A stretch of 45,547 bases of DNA from Clostridia bacterium (GTDB lineage Bacteria; Bacillota; Clostridia; Oscillospirales; CAG-272). The position numbers were made by a program, and so were the translations under genes. Position 1 is the first letter of the stretch; each line of letters starts with the position of its first letter. The notes beneath the pieces were generated by a model that saw nothing but the letters and a program-made list of their open reading frames with translations, was not told where the DNA came from and ran no database searches. Below are positions 1-7,527 of this stretch, one piece after another. The DNA is taken from positions 1 through 45,547 of the forward strand of contig JAFTRY010000027.1 of assembly GCA_017462035.1 (NCBI GenBank), given 5' to 3'.

Positions 1-1729
1 GGATCTTATCGGGATCGATCTTAATAGTAGTCATCTTAGGCGCGTACTTGGAGACCTCAGCTCTGGGAGCCTCAATGGCCTTCAGAATCACCTCATCGAT
101 GATATAGTCACGTCCGATATGAGTCTGTGCCAGAGCGGCCTTGATGATCTCGGGGGTCAGACCGTCGATCTTCAGGTCCATCTGAATGGAGGTGATACCC
201 TTGTGAGTTCCGGCAACCTTGAAGTCCATGTCGCCGTAGAAGTCCTCAAGACCCTGAATGTCCAGCATGGTATCCCAGCTGCCGTCCTCAGCGGTGATCA
301 GACCGCAGGAAATACCGGCAACGGGTGCCTTGATCGGAACACCCGCATCCATCAGTGCCAGGGTAGAACCGCAAACGGAGCCCTGAGAGGTGGAACCGTT
401 GGAGGAAACCACGTCGGAAACCAGACGGATGGCATAGGGGAACTCCTCGGGGGAGGGAAGTACGGGAATCAGAGAACGCTCAGCAAGCGCGCCGTGACCG
501 ATCTCGCGACGTCCGGGGCTTCTGGTGGACTTAGCCTCGCCGGTAGAAAAGCCGGGCATGTTGTAGTGGTGCATATATCTCTTTTCGGTCTCGCTGTCGA
601 TCCCGTCCAGCATCTGTGCCTCGGACAGCATGCCGAGAGTAGCGGCGGTGAGAACCTGGGTCTGACCTCTGGTAAAGAGACCGGAGCCGTGAACGCGGGG
701 CAGAATGCCGACCTCACTTCCGAGAGGACGGATTTGATCCATTCTTCTGCCGTCTACACGCTTCTTGTCAACCAGGAGCCAACGGCGAACGATCTTCTTC
801 TGGATCTTGTAGATCAGCTCGTCCATCATGGAGCCGATCTCGGGATACTCTTCGCTGAACTGCTCGAGGATCGCGTCGGTGATCGGAACCACCTTCTCAT
901 CACGGACGTTCTTATCGTCGGTGTCCAGTGCCTCCATCATATCCTTCTCGCAGAAGGCGAATACCTTATCGAACATCTCATGATCCAGCTCACAGGAGGG
1001 ATACTCGAACTTGGGCTTGCCGATCTCGTCAATGATGGCGTTGATGAAGCCCAGCAGATCCTTGATCTCTTCGTGTGCCTTCATGATGGCTTCAAACATG
1101 GTGTCGTCGTCAACTTCGTTGGCACCTGCCTCGATCATAACGACCTTCTTCATGGAAGCGGCAACGGTGAGCTGCAGATCGCTCTTCTTTTGCTCAGCCT
1201 CGGTGGGGTTTACCACCAGCTTGCCGTCAACCAAGCCCATGAACACGCCGCCGATAGGTCCGTTCCACGGAATGTCGGAGATAGCCAGAGCGGTGGAAGC
1301 ACCGATCATAGCGGTGATCTCGGGAGAACAATCGGGGTCAACAGACATAACGGTGAGGGTCAAGGCAACGTCGTTGCGAAGATCCTTGGGGAAGAGAGGA
1401 CGGATGGGGCGGTCAATCACACGGGAGGTGAGAACTGCCTTCTCCGAGGGCTTTCCTTCTCTCTTCAAGTAACCGCCGGGAATTTTTCCGGCAGCATACA
1501 TTCTCTCGTCATAGTCAACGGAGAGAGGGAGAAAGTCAATGCCGTCTCTGGGCTTCGCGGAAGCGGTAGCACAGCAGAGAATGGCGGTGTCGCCGTAACG
1601 GACCAAAACGGATCCGTTGGCAAGACCTGCCATTTTACCGGATTCGATCACCAGCGGACGTCCGGCAAAGGTGTAGCGGAATACTTTGTAATTTTTGAAT
1701 TCCATAGGGGTACTGATGGGTTGTGACAT
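1..1729 (-). CDS. pnp: Polyribonucleotide nucleotidyltransferase (PNPase), 3' part missing
   Basis: PNPase is a phosphorolytic 3'-5' exoribonuclease of mRNA decay. The visible 576 codons start MSQPISTPMEFKNYK and run through the first RNase PH-like domain (IDRPIRPLFP, SDIPWNGPIGGVFMG), the helical linker, and the second RNase PH-like domain (RVHGSGLFTRGQTQ, MPGFSTGEAKSTRSPGRREIGHG split across the active-site region, SNGSTSQGSVCG). The gene leaves the window at base 1 just after the second domain, so the KH and S1 RNA-binding domains are not seen. The ATG at 1729 has an AGGAGG-type site (complement of 1735-1740) six bases upstream. It lies downstream of rpsO in the widespread rpsO-pnp order, with a long hairpin between the two genes. 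Identification is near certain; only the truncation by the window edge limits it. Confidence 0.97.
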   Translation of the reverse strand, partial: MSQPISTPMEFKNYKVFRYTFAGRPLVIESGKMAGLANGSVLVRYGDTAILCCATASAKPRDGIDFLPLSVDYDERMYAAGKIPGGYLKREGKPSEKAVLTSRVIDRPIRPLFPKDLRNDVALTLTVMSVDPDCSPEITAMIGASTALAISDIPWNGPIGGVFMGLVDGKLVVNPTEAEQKKSDLQLTVAASMKKVVMIEAGANEVDDDTMFEAIMKAHEEIKDLLGFINAIIDEIGKPKFEYPSCELDHEMFDKVFAFCEKDMMEALDTDDKNVRDEKVVPITDAILEQFSEEYPEIGSMMDELIYKIQKKIVRRWLLVDKKRVDGRRMDQIRPLGSEVGILPRVHGSGLFTRGQTQVLTAATLGMLSEAQMLDGIDSETEKRYMHHYNMPGFSTGEAKSTRSPGRREIGHGALAERSLIPVLPSPEEFPYAIRLVSDVVSSNGSTSQGSVCGSTLALMDAGVPIKAPVAGISCGLITAEDGSWDTMLDIQGLEDFYGDMDFKVAGTHKGITSIQMDLKIDGLTPEIIKAALAQTHIGRDYIIDEVILKAIEAPRAEVSKYAPKMTTIKIDPDKI

Positions 1730-1888
1730 GATAAACCTCCAAAAAAATATTTTTATTCTCACGAGGTTTAGCACTTAAGTGTATGTCAATCCGGTAGGGG
1801 AATGGCACACAATTAACTGCTAATCCTTCATGAGAGAGTTTCAGGGATTGGGATTTAAACATCGAAAATGAGTCCAAAATAAGAGTAA

Positions 1889-1926
1889 GGAGTGAGGAGT
1901 CGAGTCACAGCTCCACTCTTCACTCC
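1889..1926 (-). promoter_or_regulatory. Long hairpin between rpsO and pnp
   Basis: On the transcribed strand the arms at 1911-1926 and 1889-1904 form a stem of about 16 bp with two mismatches and a loop of about six bases. No clean U-tract follows (TTACTCTTATTTT), so it is a poor terminator. In E. coli the pnp leader carries a hairpin cut by RNase III that mediates PNPase autoregulation; a similar role here is inference only. Confidence 0.5.
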
Positions 1927-1940
1927 GACAACTATTGAAC

Positions 1941-2204
1941 TTACTTTCTCAGATTCAGCTTTTCGATGATGGCACGATAGCGCTCGATATCGGTCTTCTG
2001 AAGGTAACCGAGAAGGTTTCTTCTGTGACCAACCATCTTCAAAAGGCCGCGGCGGCTGTGATGGTCCTTGTGATTGGACTTCAGGTGCTCGGTCAGATTG
2101 TTGATTCTGTAAGTTAGAAGTGCGATCTGAACCTCGGGAGAACCGGTGTCGCCCTCATGGGTTGCGTACTGCTCGATAATTGCCTGCTTTTCGTCTTTCA
2201 ACAT
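1941..2204 (-). CDS. rpsO: 30S ribosomal protein S15
   Basis: Small-subunit protein S15 binds the central domain of 16S rRNA early in 30S assembly. The 87-residue product starts [18 protein letters not shown] and carries the family signature [14 protein letters not shown], the [16 protein letters not shown] region and the terminal [16 protein letters not shown] segment. Length and sequence match the 87-89 residue family. The ATG at 2204 is preceded by AAAGGTG about seven bases upstream; an in-frame ATG nine codons earlier lacks this and is not expected for S15. A consensus promoter lies about 110 bases upstream, leaving a leader long enough for regulation by S15 itself. It is followed by pnp. 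Confidence 0.98.
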   Translation of the reverse strand: MLKDEKQAIIEQYATHEGDTGSPEVQIALLTYRINNLTEHLKSNHKDHHSRRGLLKMVGHRRNLLGYLQKTDIERYRAIIEKLNLRK

Positions 2205-2554
2205 TTTTTTCACCTTTCTGCATCTCTGCATTTCAATTTTATCATTAACACAGGAGTCGGCGGGTGAAGCACCGATAGGCGGTCATAAATCCGAATCCCG
2301 AGTTAAGGACATGTGTAATTATTATAACATGTATGAGAACGTTTGTAAAGGGCTTTTAGAAATATTTTGTAAATTTTTTAAAAACAAAGGTTGGCAGATG
2401 AAAGCAGTTGGCAAACGACTCACGGAGAACGAGAATATACTGTAAGCGGAGGAGAAATCTTCCATGGAGAAAATATCCGCCATTGTGTTTAAAGCGGTGG
2501 GAACACGGTAAAAATACTTCTGTACGGAAAAACAAATTTGGAGTGTGAAATCAA
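2205..2554. other. Intergenic region between rpsO and the MazF-like gene
   Basis: This 350-base divergent gap holds the rpsO promoter and leader. I looked for a small antitoxin ORF ahead of the toxin gene and found only two 15-codon reading frames (from 2398 and 2464) with no resemblance to MazE/EndoAI. No convincing promoter for the plus-strand gene was found. Confidence 0.6.
2321..2349 (-). promoter_or_regulatory. Sigma-A promoter of rpsO-pnp
   Basis: On the minus strand, TTTACA (complement of 2344-2349) and TATAAT (complement of 2321-2326) are separated by exactly 17 bases. Transcription would start near 2314 and leave a leader of about 110 bases before rpsO. Confidence 0.85.
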
Positions 2555-3022
2555 ATGAGCGTCAAACGCGGAGATATTTATTATGCTGATCTCAGTCCGG
2601 TGGTAGGCTCCGAGCAGGGAGGACTTCGCCCGGTACTGATTATTCAGAACGACGTGGGAAACCGATACAGCCCGACGGTGATTGCCGCCGCCATTACCTC
2701 CCGTATGGGAAAAACACGGCTCCCCACCCACATCGACATCTATGCAGAGCGGGCGGGGCTTGCTAAGGACTCGGTGATCTTGTTGGAACAGATCCGAACC
2801 TTGGATAAACGTCGCCTGAAGGAGAAAATGGGTCACCTGGATGAAGGAATGATGCGTGCGGTGAATAGTGCCATTGCTGTCAGCTTTGGGCTGGGAGATA
2901 CCGTCGCTGACGGCGGACGGATACCCCCTGCGGAGGGAACCGCAATGCCCCGTTCCTTTCCGGCGGCAGCGGCATCGGTTGCCCGGGAGGATCCTCCGGG
3001 GAACGGAAGCCCTATGTCCTAA
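2555..3022 (+). CDS. MazF/PemK-family endoribonuclease (EndoA-like) with a C-terminal extension
   Basis: MazF-type toxins cleave single-stranded mRNA at short sequence motifs. The first ~116 residues match the EndoA/NdoA type closely: [20 protein letters not shown], the RPVLIIQND strand with the conserved Arg, the [15 protein letters not shown] segment, and [16 protein letters not shown]. The typical family end falls at about residue 116 (SFGLGD). A further ~39 residues follow, rich in Ala, Pro, Gly and Ser, with no recognised domain. The ATG at 2555 has GGAG eleven bases upstream. No antitoxin gene is adjacent on either side, which is unusual because EndoA is normally preceded by EndoAI. The toxin assignment is secure; cellular role and the meaning of the tail are open. 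Confidence 0.9.
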   Translation: MSVKRGDIYYADLSPVVGSEQGGLRPVLIIQNDVGNRYSPTVIAAAITSRMGKTRLPTHIDIYAERAGLAKDSVILLEQIRTLDKRRLKEKMGHLDEGMMRAVNSAIAVSFGLGDTVADGGRIPPAEGTAMPRSFPAAAASVAREDPPGNGSPMS

Positions 3023-3047
3023 TTTTCAGAAAAGAAAGAAAAACTTC

Positions 3048-3076
3048 TTAATTTCGTCATATTTCTTTGGTACAAT
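3048..3076 (+). promoter_or_regulatory. Possible promoter of the thioesterase gene
   Basis: TACAAT at 3071-3076 lies 17 bases after a weak -35 element, TTAATT at 3048-3053. The good -10 and the position 57 bases before the gene support it; the poor -35 limits confidence. Confidence 0.45.
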
Positions 3077-3132
3077 AGAGGCATGGAAGCCTCCCAGAAG
3101 TGGGAAATTTGTATTCCTAAAGGAATTGGTGC

Positions 3133-3867
3133 GTGATTATGAAATATTCGGATTCTTATGAGACACGCTGGCACGATACCGATGCCAACCGTCAGCTTCG
3201 TCCTTCTCAGCTTTTGGTTTACATGCAGGAGACCTCTAACCATCATACTGCGTCGGTGGGAATGCAGCTGGACGATTTGCGGGATGAAAAACATCTTGCC
3301 TTTATCCTCAGTCGTTTGCGTCTTCAAATATACCGACCTCTGAGAGCCTTTGAGCCGATCGAGGTGCAGACCTTCACTAACCCCGGAAGGGGACTCAGCT
3401 CCCTGAGAAGCTTTCGCATTTTGCGCGGAGAAGAGGTGGTTGCCGAGGCGGACAGTGTGTGGGCTCTGATCGGGACGGAGGATCGAAAATTTCACCGCAT
3501 CGAGGAAACAGGCTACGAATTCGAGGATGAGCCTCCGCTGGAGCTTTCGATTCCTGCCAGAGTTCGTTTCCCGGCTGATCTGCCCCTTGAGATCGTGGGA
3601 CAGCGCCGCATCGTGTATTCCGACCTGGATTATAATATGCACATGAATAATACCCGGTATCCCGATATGCTTTGCGACTTCTTGCCCCTTGAGGACGTGA
3701 ATCGCCTGCGGGGGATGTCACTGTCTTATCTCCATGAGGCGGCATACGGAGATACGATTACTGTCTTGGGAGCGAAACGGGAGGACAGCTACTTTATTCG
3801 TACGGTAAATGAGGCGGGCACGGTTTGCTTAGAAGCACAGATTTTGCTGAGAGCGGAGAACGAGTGA
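3133..3867 (+). CDS. Acyl-ACP thioesterase (FatA/FatB-like double hot-dog)
   Basis: This enzyme hydrolyses acyl-ACP to free fatty acid, tapping the type II fatty-acid synthase. The 244-residue protein is two tandem hot-dog folds. The first contains ETRWHDTDANRQLRPSQLL and the second contains the catalytic-region motif DYNMHMNNTRYPD, equivalent to the N-x-H-x-x-N pattern of plant and bacterial acyl-ACP thioesterases. Start choice is between GTG at 3133, eight bases after AGGA (3121-3124), and ATG at 3139; the spacing favours GTG but the difference is only two residues. It has its own probable promoter and a strong terminator at 3974-4009, so it appears monocistronic. Chain-length preference cannot be read from the sequence. 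Confidence 0.9.
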   Translation: MIMKYSDSYETRWHDTDANRQLRPSQLLVYMQETSNHHTASVGMQLDDLRDEKHLAFILSRLRLQIYRPLRAFEPIEVQTFTNPGRGLSSLRSFRILRGEEVVAEADSVWALIGTEDRKFHRIEETGYEFEDEPPLELSIPARVRFPADLPLEIVGQRRIVYSDLDYNMHMNNTRYPDMLCDFLPLEDVNRLRGMSLSYLHEAAYGDTITVLGAKREDSYFIRTVNEAGTVCLEAQILLRAENE

Positions 3868-3973
3868 TCCGCGTCCACGGCGGCTTCTCTCTCGGAGCTT
3901 TGGTGAAATGGGGGGCGTGAGAACTGACGTTTGACCCTCCTTGCGTTAGCCCACATGGACCGCTTTCTTCGGG

Positions 3974-4009
3974 GGGAAAACCGATTTTCTTCGGTTTTTC
4001 CCTTTTTTT
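3974..4009 (+). terminator. Intrinsic terminator after the thioesterase gene
   Basis: The arms GGGAAAACCGA (3974-3984) and TCGGTTTTTCCC (3991-4002) pair, and seven T residues follow. It separates the thioesterase from the next operon. Confidence 0.85.
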
Positions 4010-4052
4010 ACTTAAATTTTAGGATTTTACCAAAATATTTACAAATCGTCCA

Positions 4053-4081
4053 TTGTATTTTTTCTTTTTTTGCGATATGAT
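4053..4081 (+). promoter_or_regulatory. Promoter of the DUF5685-DnaJ-membrane protein operon
   Basis: TTGTAT (4053-4058), a 17-base T-rich spacer and TATGAT (4076-4081). The predicted start near 4088 falls downstream of the upstream in-frame codons, which supports translation starting at 4116. Confidence 0.7.
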
Positions 4082-4115
4082 TATAAGGTATATTGCGGAA
4101 GAAGGAGGGGACGCT

Positions 4116-5024
4116 TTGTTCGGATACGTGAGGGCACAGAGCCCGGAGCTGAAGGTCAGAGAGCAGGAAATGTACCGAGGGACCTATTGCGGCTTGTGCC
4201 GCGCTATGGGAAAATGTACGGGGCAGTGTTCTCGAATGACCCTGAGCTACGATTTTGTTTTCTTGGCGTTGGTGCGAATGCAGCTGACGGGAGAAAGCTT
4301 CTCCTTTGAACAGAAACGGTGCCTGGCGCACCCCTTGAAAAAGCGGAATTCCATGAAGCGCAACGCTACCCTGAACTATTGTGCTCATGCGGCGGCTTTA
4401 CTGAATTACCACAAGGTGTCGGATGATCTTGCCGACGAGAAGGGTTTTAAGAAATTCCGTGCCTGTCTTGCTTCCCCCATGGTTACTCGCGCTCGGAAAA
4501 AAGCGCTCCGGGCGGGATATGCTGATTTGGATCAAAGGATAGCGGAGGGGCTTGCCGCTCTGTCCCATGCCGAACAGTCAAGGCTTCCCAGCGTGGATGT
4601 GCCGGCGGAGGCGTTTGGCGAGATTCTCGCTCATATCGTGTCTTTCGGCTTGGAGGGGAAAGAGGCGCGAATTGCCCGGAGTCTTGGTATGGCGGTAGGA
4701 AAGTGGATTTATATTGCCGATGCCCTGGACGATTGGGGCGAGGATGCAGAGAAGGACCGTTACAATTCCTTCCGCCTCCTGTATGGTGATACCTTACCTT
4801 CTCCTGATGCCCTTTTGGGGATCCGGGATGCGCTGAAGAATGAACTAATGACCGCTTCGGATGCCGTGGACCTGGTTGATTTTGAAAGCTTAGACATGAA
4901 AAATATTATCTTGAATATCCTCTATTTGGGGATGCCCGCCGTGATCGAGGGGATCTTGCAAAAGAGAACCCCGCAGGAGGAGAATAGTCAAAGAACAGAA
5001 AGGATAGAAAAGACGAATGACTGA
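4116..5024 (+). CDS. DUF5685-family protein with paired Asp-rich motifs
   Basis: The function is not established. The 302-residue, mainly helical protein opens [16 protein letters not shown], the usual start of the DUF5685 family, and has four early Cys (25, 28, 34, 38) in YCGLC..C...C. Two acidic clusters stand out: VSDDLADEK (about 101-109) and [18 protein letters not shown] (about 200-217). Their form and separation of about 100 residues recall the two metal-binding Asp-rich motifs of class I isoprenoid synthases, especially phytoene/squalene synthases; this is inference. The start is TTG at 4116, seven bases after AAGGAGG (4102-4108); the reading frame is open further upstream but without a ribosome-binding site and overlapping the promoter. 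The stop overlaps the DnaJ-domain gene by eight bases, so the two are translationally linked. Confidence 0.75.
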   Translation: MFGYVRAQSPELKVREQEMYRGTYCGLCRAMGKCTGQCSRMTLSYDFVFLALVRMQLTGESFSFEQKRCLAHPLKKRNSMKRNATLNYCAHAAALLNYHKVSDDLADEKGFKKFRACLASPMVTRARKKALRAGYADLDQRIAEGLAALSHAEQSRLPSVDVPAEAFGEILAHIVSFGLEGKEARIARSLGMAVGKWIYIADALDDWGEDAEKDRYNSFRLLYGDTLPSPDALLGIRDALKNELMTASDAVDLVDFESLDMKNIILNILYLGMPAVIEGILQKRTPQEENSQRTERIEKTND

Positions 5025-5652
5025 TCCGTACAAAGTATTAGGGGTTTCTCCCGATGCCTCTGATGATGAGATTAAGAAGGCGTACCGTGCCCTGGCAAGA
5101 AAATACCATCCTGATAAGTATCGGGACAGTGACCTGGCCGACCTGGCAAGCGAGAAAATGAAAGAGGTCAACGCGGCGTACGAAGAGATCAAGACCATGC
5201 GCGAGAACGGAGGTCGTCAGCAAACGGGAGGCAGAGGCGGCTATTCTCAGCAGAGTTATGCGGGGAATACCTCTTCCTCTGGAAATCCTCGTTATAACGA
5301 GATCCGCCGTATGATCAATATGGGTAACGACCGTCAGGCGGAAACGCTGCTTTACAACGTGCCTGAAAACGAGAGAAACGCGGAATGGCAGTTCCTGATG
5401 GGTTGCGTTTGTGTCAAGCGCGGACGCTTTGTGGACGCGCAGCAGTATTTTGATACGGCTTGCTCCATGGACCCCTACAATAACGAATACCGTGCCGCGC
5501 AAGAACAGTTGCGCAGACGGGCAAGCGGATACGGCGGCGGATACAATACCACTCGCGGCGGCGGATGCTCCAGCTGTGACATCTGCTCCGGACTGATGTG
5601 CGCCGATTGCTGCTGCGAATGTATGGGTGGCGATCTGATCTCCTGCTGTTAA
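5017..5652 (+). CDS. DnaJ-domain protein with TPR-like middle and Cys-rich tail
   Basis: J-domain proteins stimulate the ATPase of DnaK. Residues 1-68 are a J domain ([21 protein letters not shown]) with the essential HPD motif in KYHPDKY. A Gly/Gln/Ser-rich linker follows (about 69-95), then a helical repeat resembling TPR ([22 protein letters not shown] and following). The last ~30 residues contain about a dozen Cys ([21 protein letters not shown]), suggesting metal binding or tight redox control. It lacks the G/F and zinc domains of true DnaJ, so it is a specialised co-chaperone rather than the housekeeping one. It overlaps the DUF5685 gene by eight bases and is followed 18 bases later by a membrane protein. 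The client is unknown; the neighbours are the obvious candidates. Confidence 0.85.
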   Translation: MTDPYKVLGVSPDASDDEIKKAYRALARKYHPDKYRDSDLADLASEKMKEVNAAYEEIKTMRENGGRQQTGGRGGYSQQSYAGNTSSSGNPRYNEIRRMINMGNDRQAETLLYNVPENERNAEWQFLMGCVCVKRGRFVDAQQYFDTACSMDPYNNEYRAAQEQLRRRASGYGGGYNTTRGGGCSSCDICSGLMCADCCCECMGGDLISCC

Positions 5653-5670
5653 GAACACGGAGGGATTGCT

Positions 5671-6192
5671 ATGGCAAAGAAGATGCAAACAAAAAAGCTG
5701 ACCGTTTGCGCCATGCTTTCAGCACTGGGTGTGGTACTTCTTTGGCTGGGTTCTGCCGTGGAGGTGGTCGATATTTCCATGGCGGTGATCGCTTCTCTAT
5801 GTTGCGTGTTTGCCGTCATCGAGTACGGTGGGAGTGCGCCTTGGCTGGTCTTTCTGGTAACGGGCGTTCTCTCTCTTGTCCTGCTCCCCCAGAAAACCCC
5901 CGCCATCATGTATCTGCTCTTTTTCGGCTACTACCCCATCTTGAAGGAGAAATTGGAAAAAAAGAGACGTCTTGTGTCTTGGATCGCGAAGGAAATTATT
6001 TTCAACGTGGCACTGGTTCTGATGCTGGTGATCTCCCGGCTTTTGCTGGTGGGCTCCCAGACCGAACCCCTGTGGATATTTGCGGCGGTTGCCGTGTTGG
6101 CAGAGATCACGTTTCCGATATACGACCTCGCTCTCACTCGGCTCATTTCCTTCTACCTGTTTCGATTGCGAAAGCGTTTTCGAATTAAGTAA
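5671..6192 (+). CDS. Small integral membrane protein, function unknown
   Basis: A 173-residue, very hydrophobic protein with about five to six membrane segments, among them CAMLSALGVVLLWLGSAVEV, the SMAVIASLCCVFAVIEYGG region, WLVFLVTGVLSLVLLP, and two further segments towards the C-terminus. The loop FFGYYPILKEKLEKKRR is conserved-looking and positively charged. Overall shape resembles substrate-binding S components of ECF transporters, but no family-specific motif is recognised and no ECF ATPase is nearby. ATG at 5671 follows GGAGG by about seven bases. It is the third gene of the DUF5685-DnaJ operon and is followed by a strong terminator, so it probably works with those two proteins. Confidence 0.7.
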   Translation: MAKKMQTKKLTVCAMLSALGVVLLWLGSAVEVVDISMAVIASLCCVFAVIEYGGSAPWLVFLVTGVLSLVLLPQKTPAIMYLLFFGYYPILKEKLEKKRRLVSWIAKEIIFNVALVLMLVISRLLLVGSQTEPLWIFAAVAVLAEITFPIYDLALTRLISFYLFRLRKRFRIK

Positions 6193-6198
6193 ACAGAG

Positions 6199-6233
6199 AA
6201 TCCCTTATGCCGCCCGAAGCATAGGGGATTTTT
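6199..6233 (+). terminator. Intrinsic terminator after the three-gene operon
   Basis: AATCCCTTATGC (6199-6210) pairs with GCATAGGGGATT (6219-6230) around an eight-base loop, followed by a short T run. Confidence 0.85.
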
Positions 6234-6277
6234 GATCAGCAAGCGGTGAAAACAAATACTTTACTATTTTTCTCTTA

Positions 6278-6304
6278 AAAAATCAAAAATATATTGATTT
6301 TTTG
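6278..6304 (+). promoter_or_regulatory. A/T palindrome overlapping the pfkA -35 box
   Basis: AAAAAATCA and TGATTTTTT form an inverted repeat whose right arm covers the -35 element of the pfkA promoter. It could be an operator for a repressor of glycolysis genes, or a weak terminator remnant; no known regulator's consensus is recognised. Confidence 0.4.
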
Positions 6305-6322
6305 GGGAAGTTGTATTACAAT
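6294..6322 (+). promoter_or_regulatory. Sigma-A promoter of pfkA
   Basis: TTGATT (6294-6299), 17 bases, TACAAT (6317-6322). Start predicted near 6329, giving a leader of about 60 bases. Confidence 0.8.
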
Positions 6323-6390
6323 ATTAAGGATGGACAATCTTCTTGGACACAGTATGTCAAAGAAATTAGAATAAAATGCAGAGGTGGATT

Positions 6391-7479
6391 ATGAATAAAT
6401 TCAGAAGAATCGGTATTCTGACTTCCGGCGGTGATGCCCCCGGTATGAACGCGGTGATTCGCGCAATTGTTAGAAAGGCAGATAAAATGGGTGTCGAGAC
6501 CGTGGGTATTATCGGAGGCTATAAGGGCTTGCTGAACCAAAATTTTATGTCTCTGACTCCCCAGGCGGTTTCCAATATTATTAACAAGGGCGGAACCATG
6601 CTGTATTCCGATCGTTGCCCGGAGTTTAAGACAGAGGAAGGTATGCAGAAGGCAATTGAGAACTGTCGGCTGAATAATATTGATGCCATCATTGCCATCG
6701 GAGGAGACGGTACCTTCCGAGGTGCTACCGATCTGTCTATTCGGGGAATTCCCACGATCGGCGTTACGGGAACGATTGATAACGATATTACCGCCACGGA
6801 GTATACCGTCGGCTTTAATACGGCATTGGATACGGTGGTGGAGATCTTAGACAAGCTTCGCGATACCTGTGAATCTCACGCCAGATGTAATATCGTTGAG
6901 GTTATGGGACGGGATTGCGGACAGATCGCTCTTCTCTCCGGTCTGGCGGCAGGAGCGTTGGCGGTAGTGATCCCGGAGATGCCCTTTGATGAGGCAGCGA
7001 CGATTGCGCGGATCAGATCGGCAAAGATCAAATGTAAGAGAGGCATGCTGATTGTGGTCAGCGAGGGCGTCTACGTAACCAATGAGAAGAACGAGCGTGT
7101 TTGCTACGGAGAGCTGCTTAAGGAGAAGATCCAGTCAGAGACCGGTATTGAGACGAAGTTCGTTCGTCTGGCGCACATCGTTCGAGGAGGAATCCCCACT
7201 GTCCGAGATCGCAAGGTCGCTACGCAGATGGGAGCGAAGGCGATTGATCTGATCATGGAAGGCAAGAGTAATCTGGTGGTCGTTGAGGAAGACGGACAAA
7301 TTACCAGTAAGGAAATTGTCTTTGCGCTTACTACGGACCGTATGTATAAAAATATGCTTCAGCCCGGTGATCTGGATCAGTTTTCTGAGGAAGAAATTGA
7401 AGAGATGAAGGCGATCTGCGAAAAACGCCGTGCCGAGATCAAGGAGCTCTACGAAATGGTAGGGGATATGACCATTTAA
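6391..7479 (+). CDS. pfkA: ATP-type 6-phosphofructokinase
   Basis: Phosphorylates fructose 6-phosphate to fructose 1,6-bisphosphate, the committed step of glycolysis. The 362-residue protein shows ILTSGGDAPGMNAVIRA near the N-terminus, AIGGDGTFRGA, the catalytic loop TGTIDNDI, EVMGRDCGQIALLSG, and an arginine-containing substrate region in LAHIVRGG. Gly in GGDGT and Gly in TGTIDNDI mark an ATP user; pyrophosphate enzymes carry Asp and Lys at these places. It is about 40 residues longer than the E. coli enzyme, as is common in Clostridia. The ATG at 6391 has AGAGGTGG (6379-6386) four bases upstream; an ATG five codons earlier would place the ribosome-binding site inside the gene. It is monocistronic, with its own promoter and a bidirectional terminator. 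Confidence 0.96.
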   Translation: MNKFRRIGILTSGGDAPGMNAVIRAIVRKADKMGVETVGIIGGYKGLLNQNFMSLTPQAVSNIINKGGTMLYSDRCPEFKTEEGMQKAIENCRLNNIDAIIAIGGDGTFRGATDLSIRGIPTIGVTGTIDNDITATEYTVGFNTALDTVVEILDKLRDTCESHARCNIVEVMGRDCGQIALLSGLAAGALAVVIPEMPFDEAATIARIRSAKIKCKRGMLIVVSEGVYVTNEKNERVCYGELLKEKIQSETGIETKFVRLAHIVRGGIPTVRDRKVATQMGAKAIDLIMEGKSNLVVVEEDGQITSKEIVFALTTDRMYKNMLQPGDLDQFSEEEIEEMKAICEKRRAEIKELYEMVGDMTI

Positions 7480-7485
7480 ATTATA

Positions 7486-7523
7486 AAAAAGAACCGCAAG
7501 GCTATATTGCCTTGCGGTTTTTT
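7486..7523. terminator. Bidirectional terminator between pfkA and jag
   Basis: AACCGCAAGGC (7492-7502) and GCCTTGCGGTT (7509-7519) form a perfect 11-bp stem, with A residues before and T residues after, so it serves both convergent transcripts. Confidence 0.92.
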
Positions 7524-7527
7524 ATGC

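Noticed and set aside
119..1726. A 535-codon open frame on the plus strand
   Set aside because: It lies wholly antisense to pnp, has no ribosome-binding site, and its translation is a low-complexity mirror of the pnp codons. The minus strand encodes an unmistakable PNPase.
2398..2511. Small ORFs as MazE-type antitoxin
   Set aside because: The two frames found (15 codons each) are too short and lack any antitoxin-like features.
5038..5688. A 216-codon open frame opposite the DnaJ-domain gene
   Set aside because: The plus strand has a clear J domain with HPD; the antisense frame arises from biased codon use.
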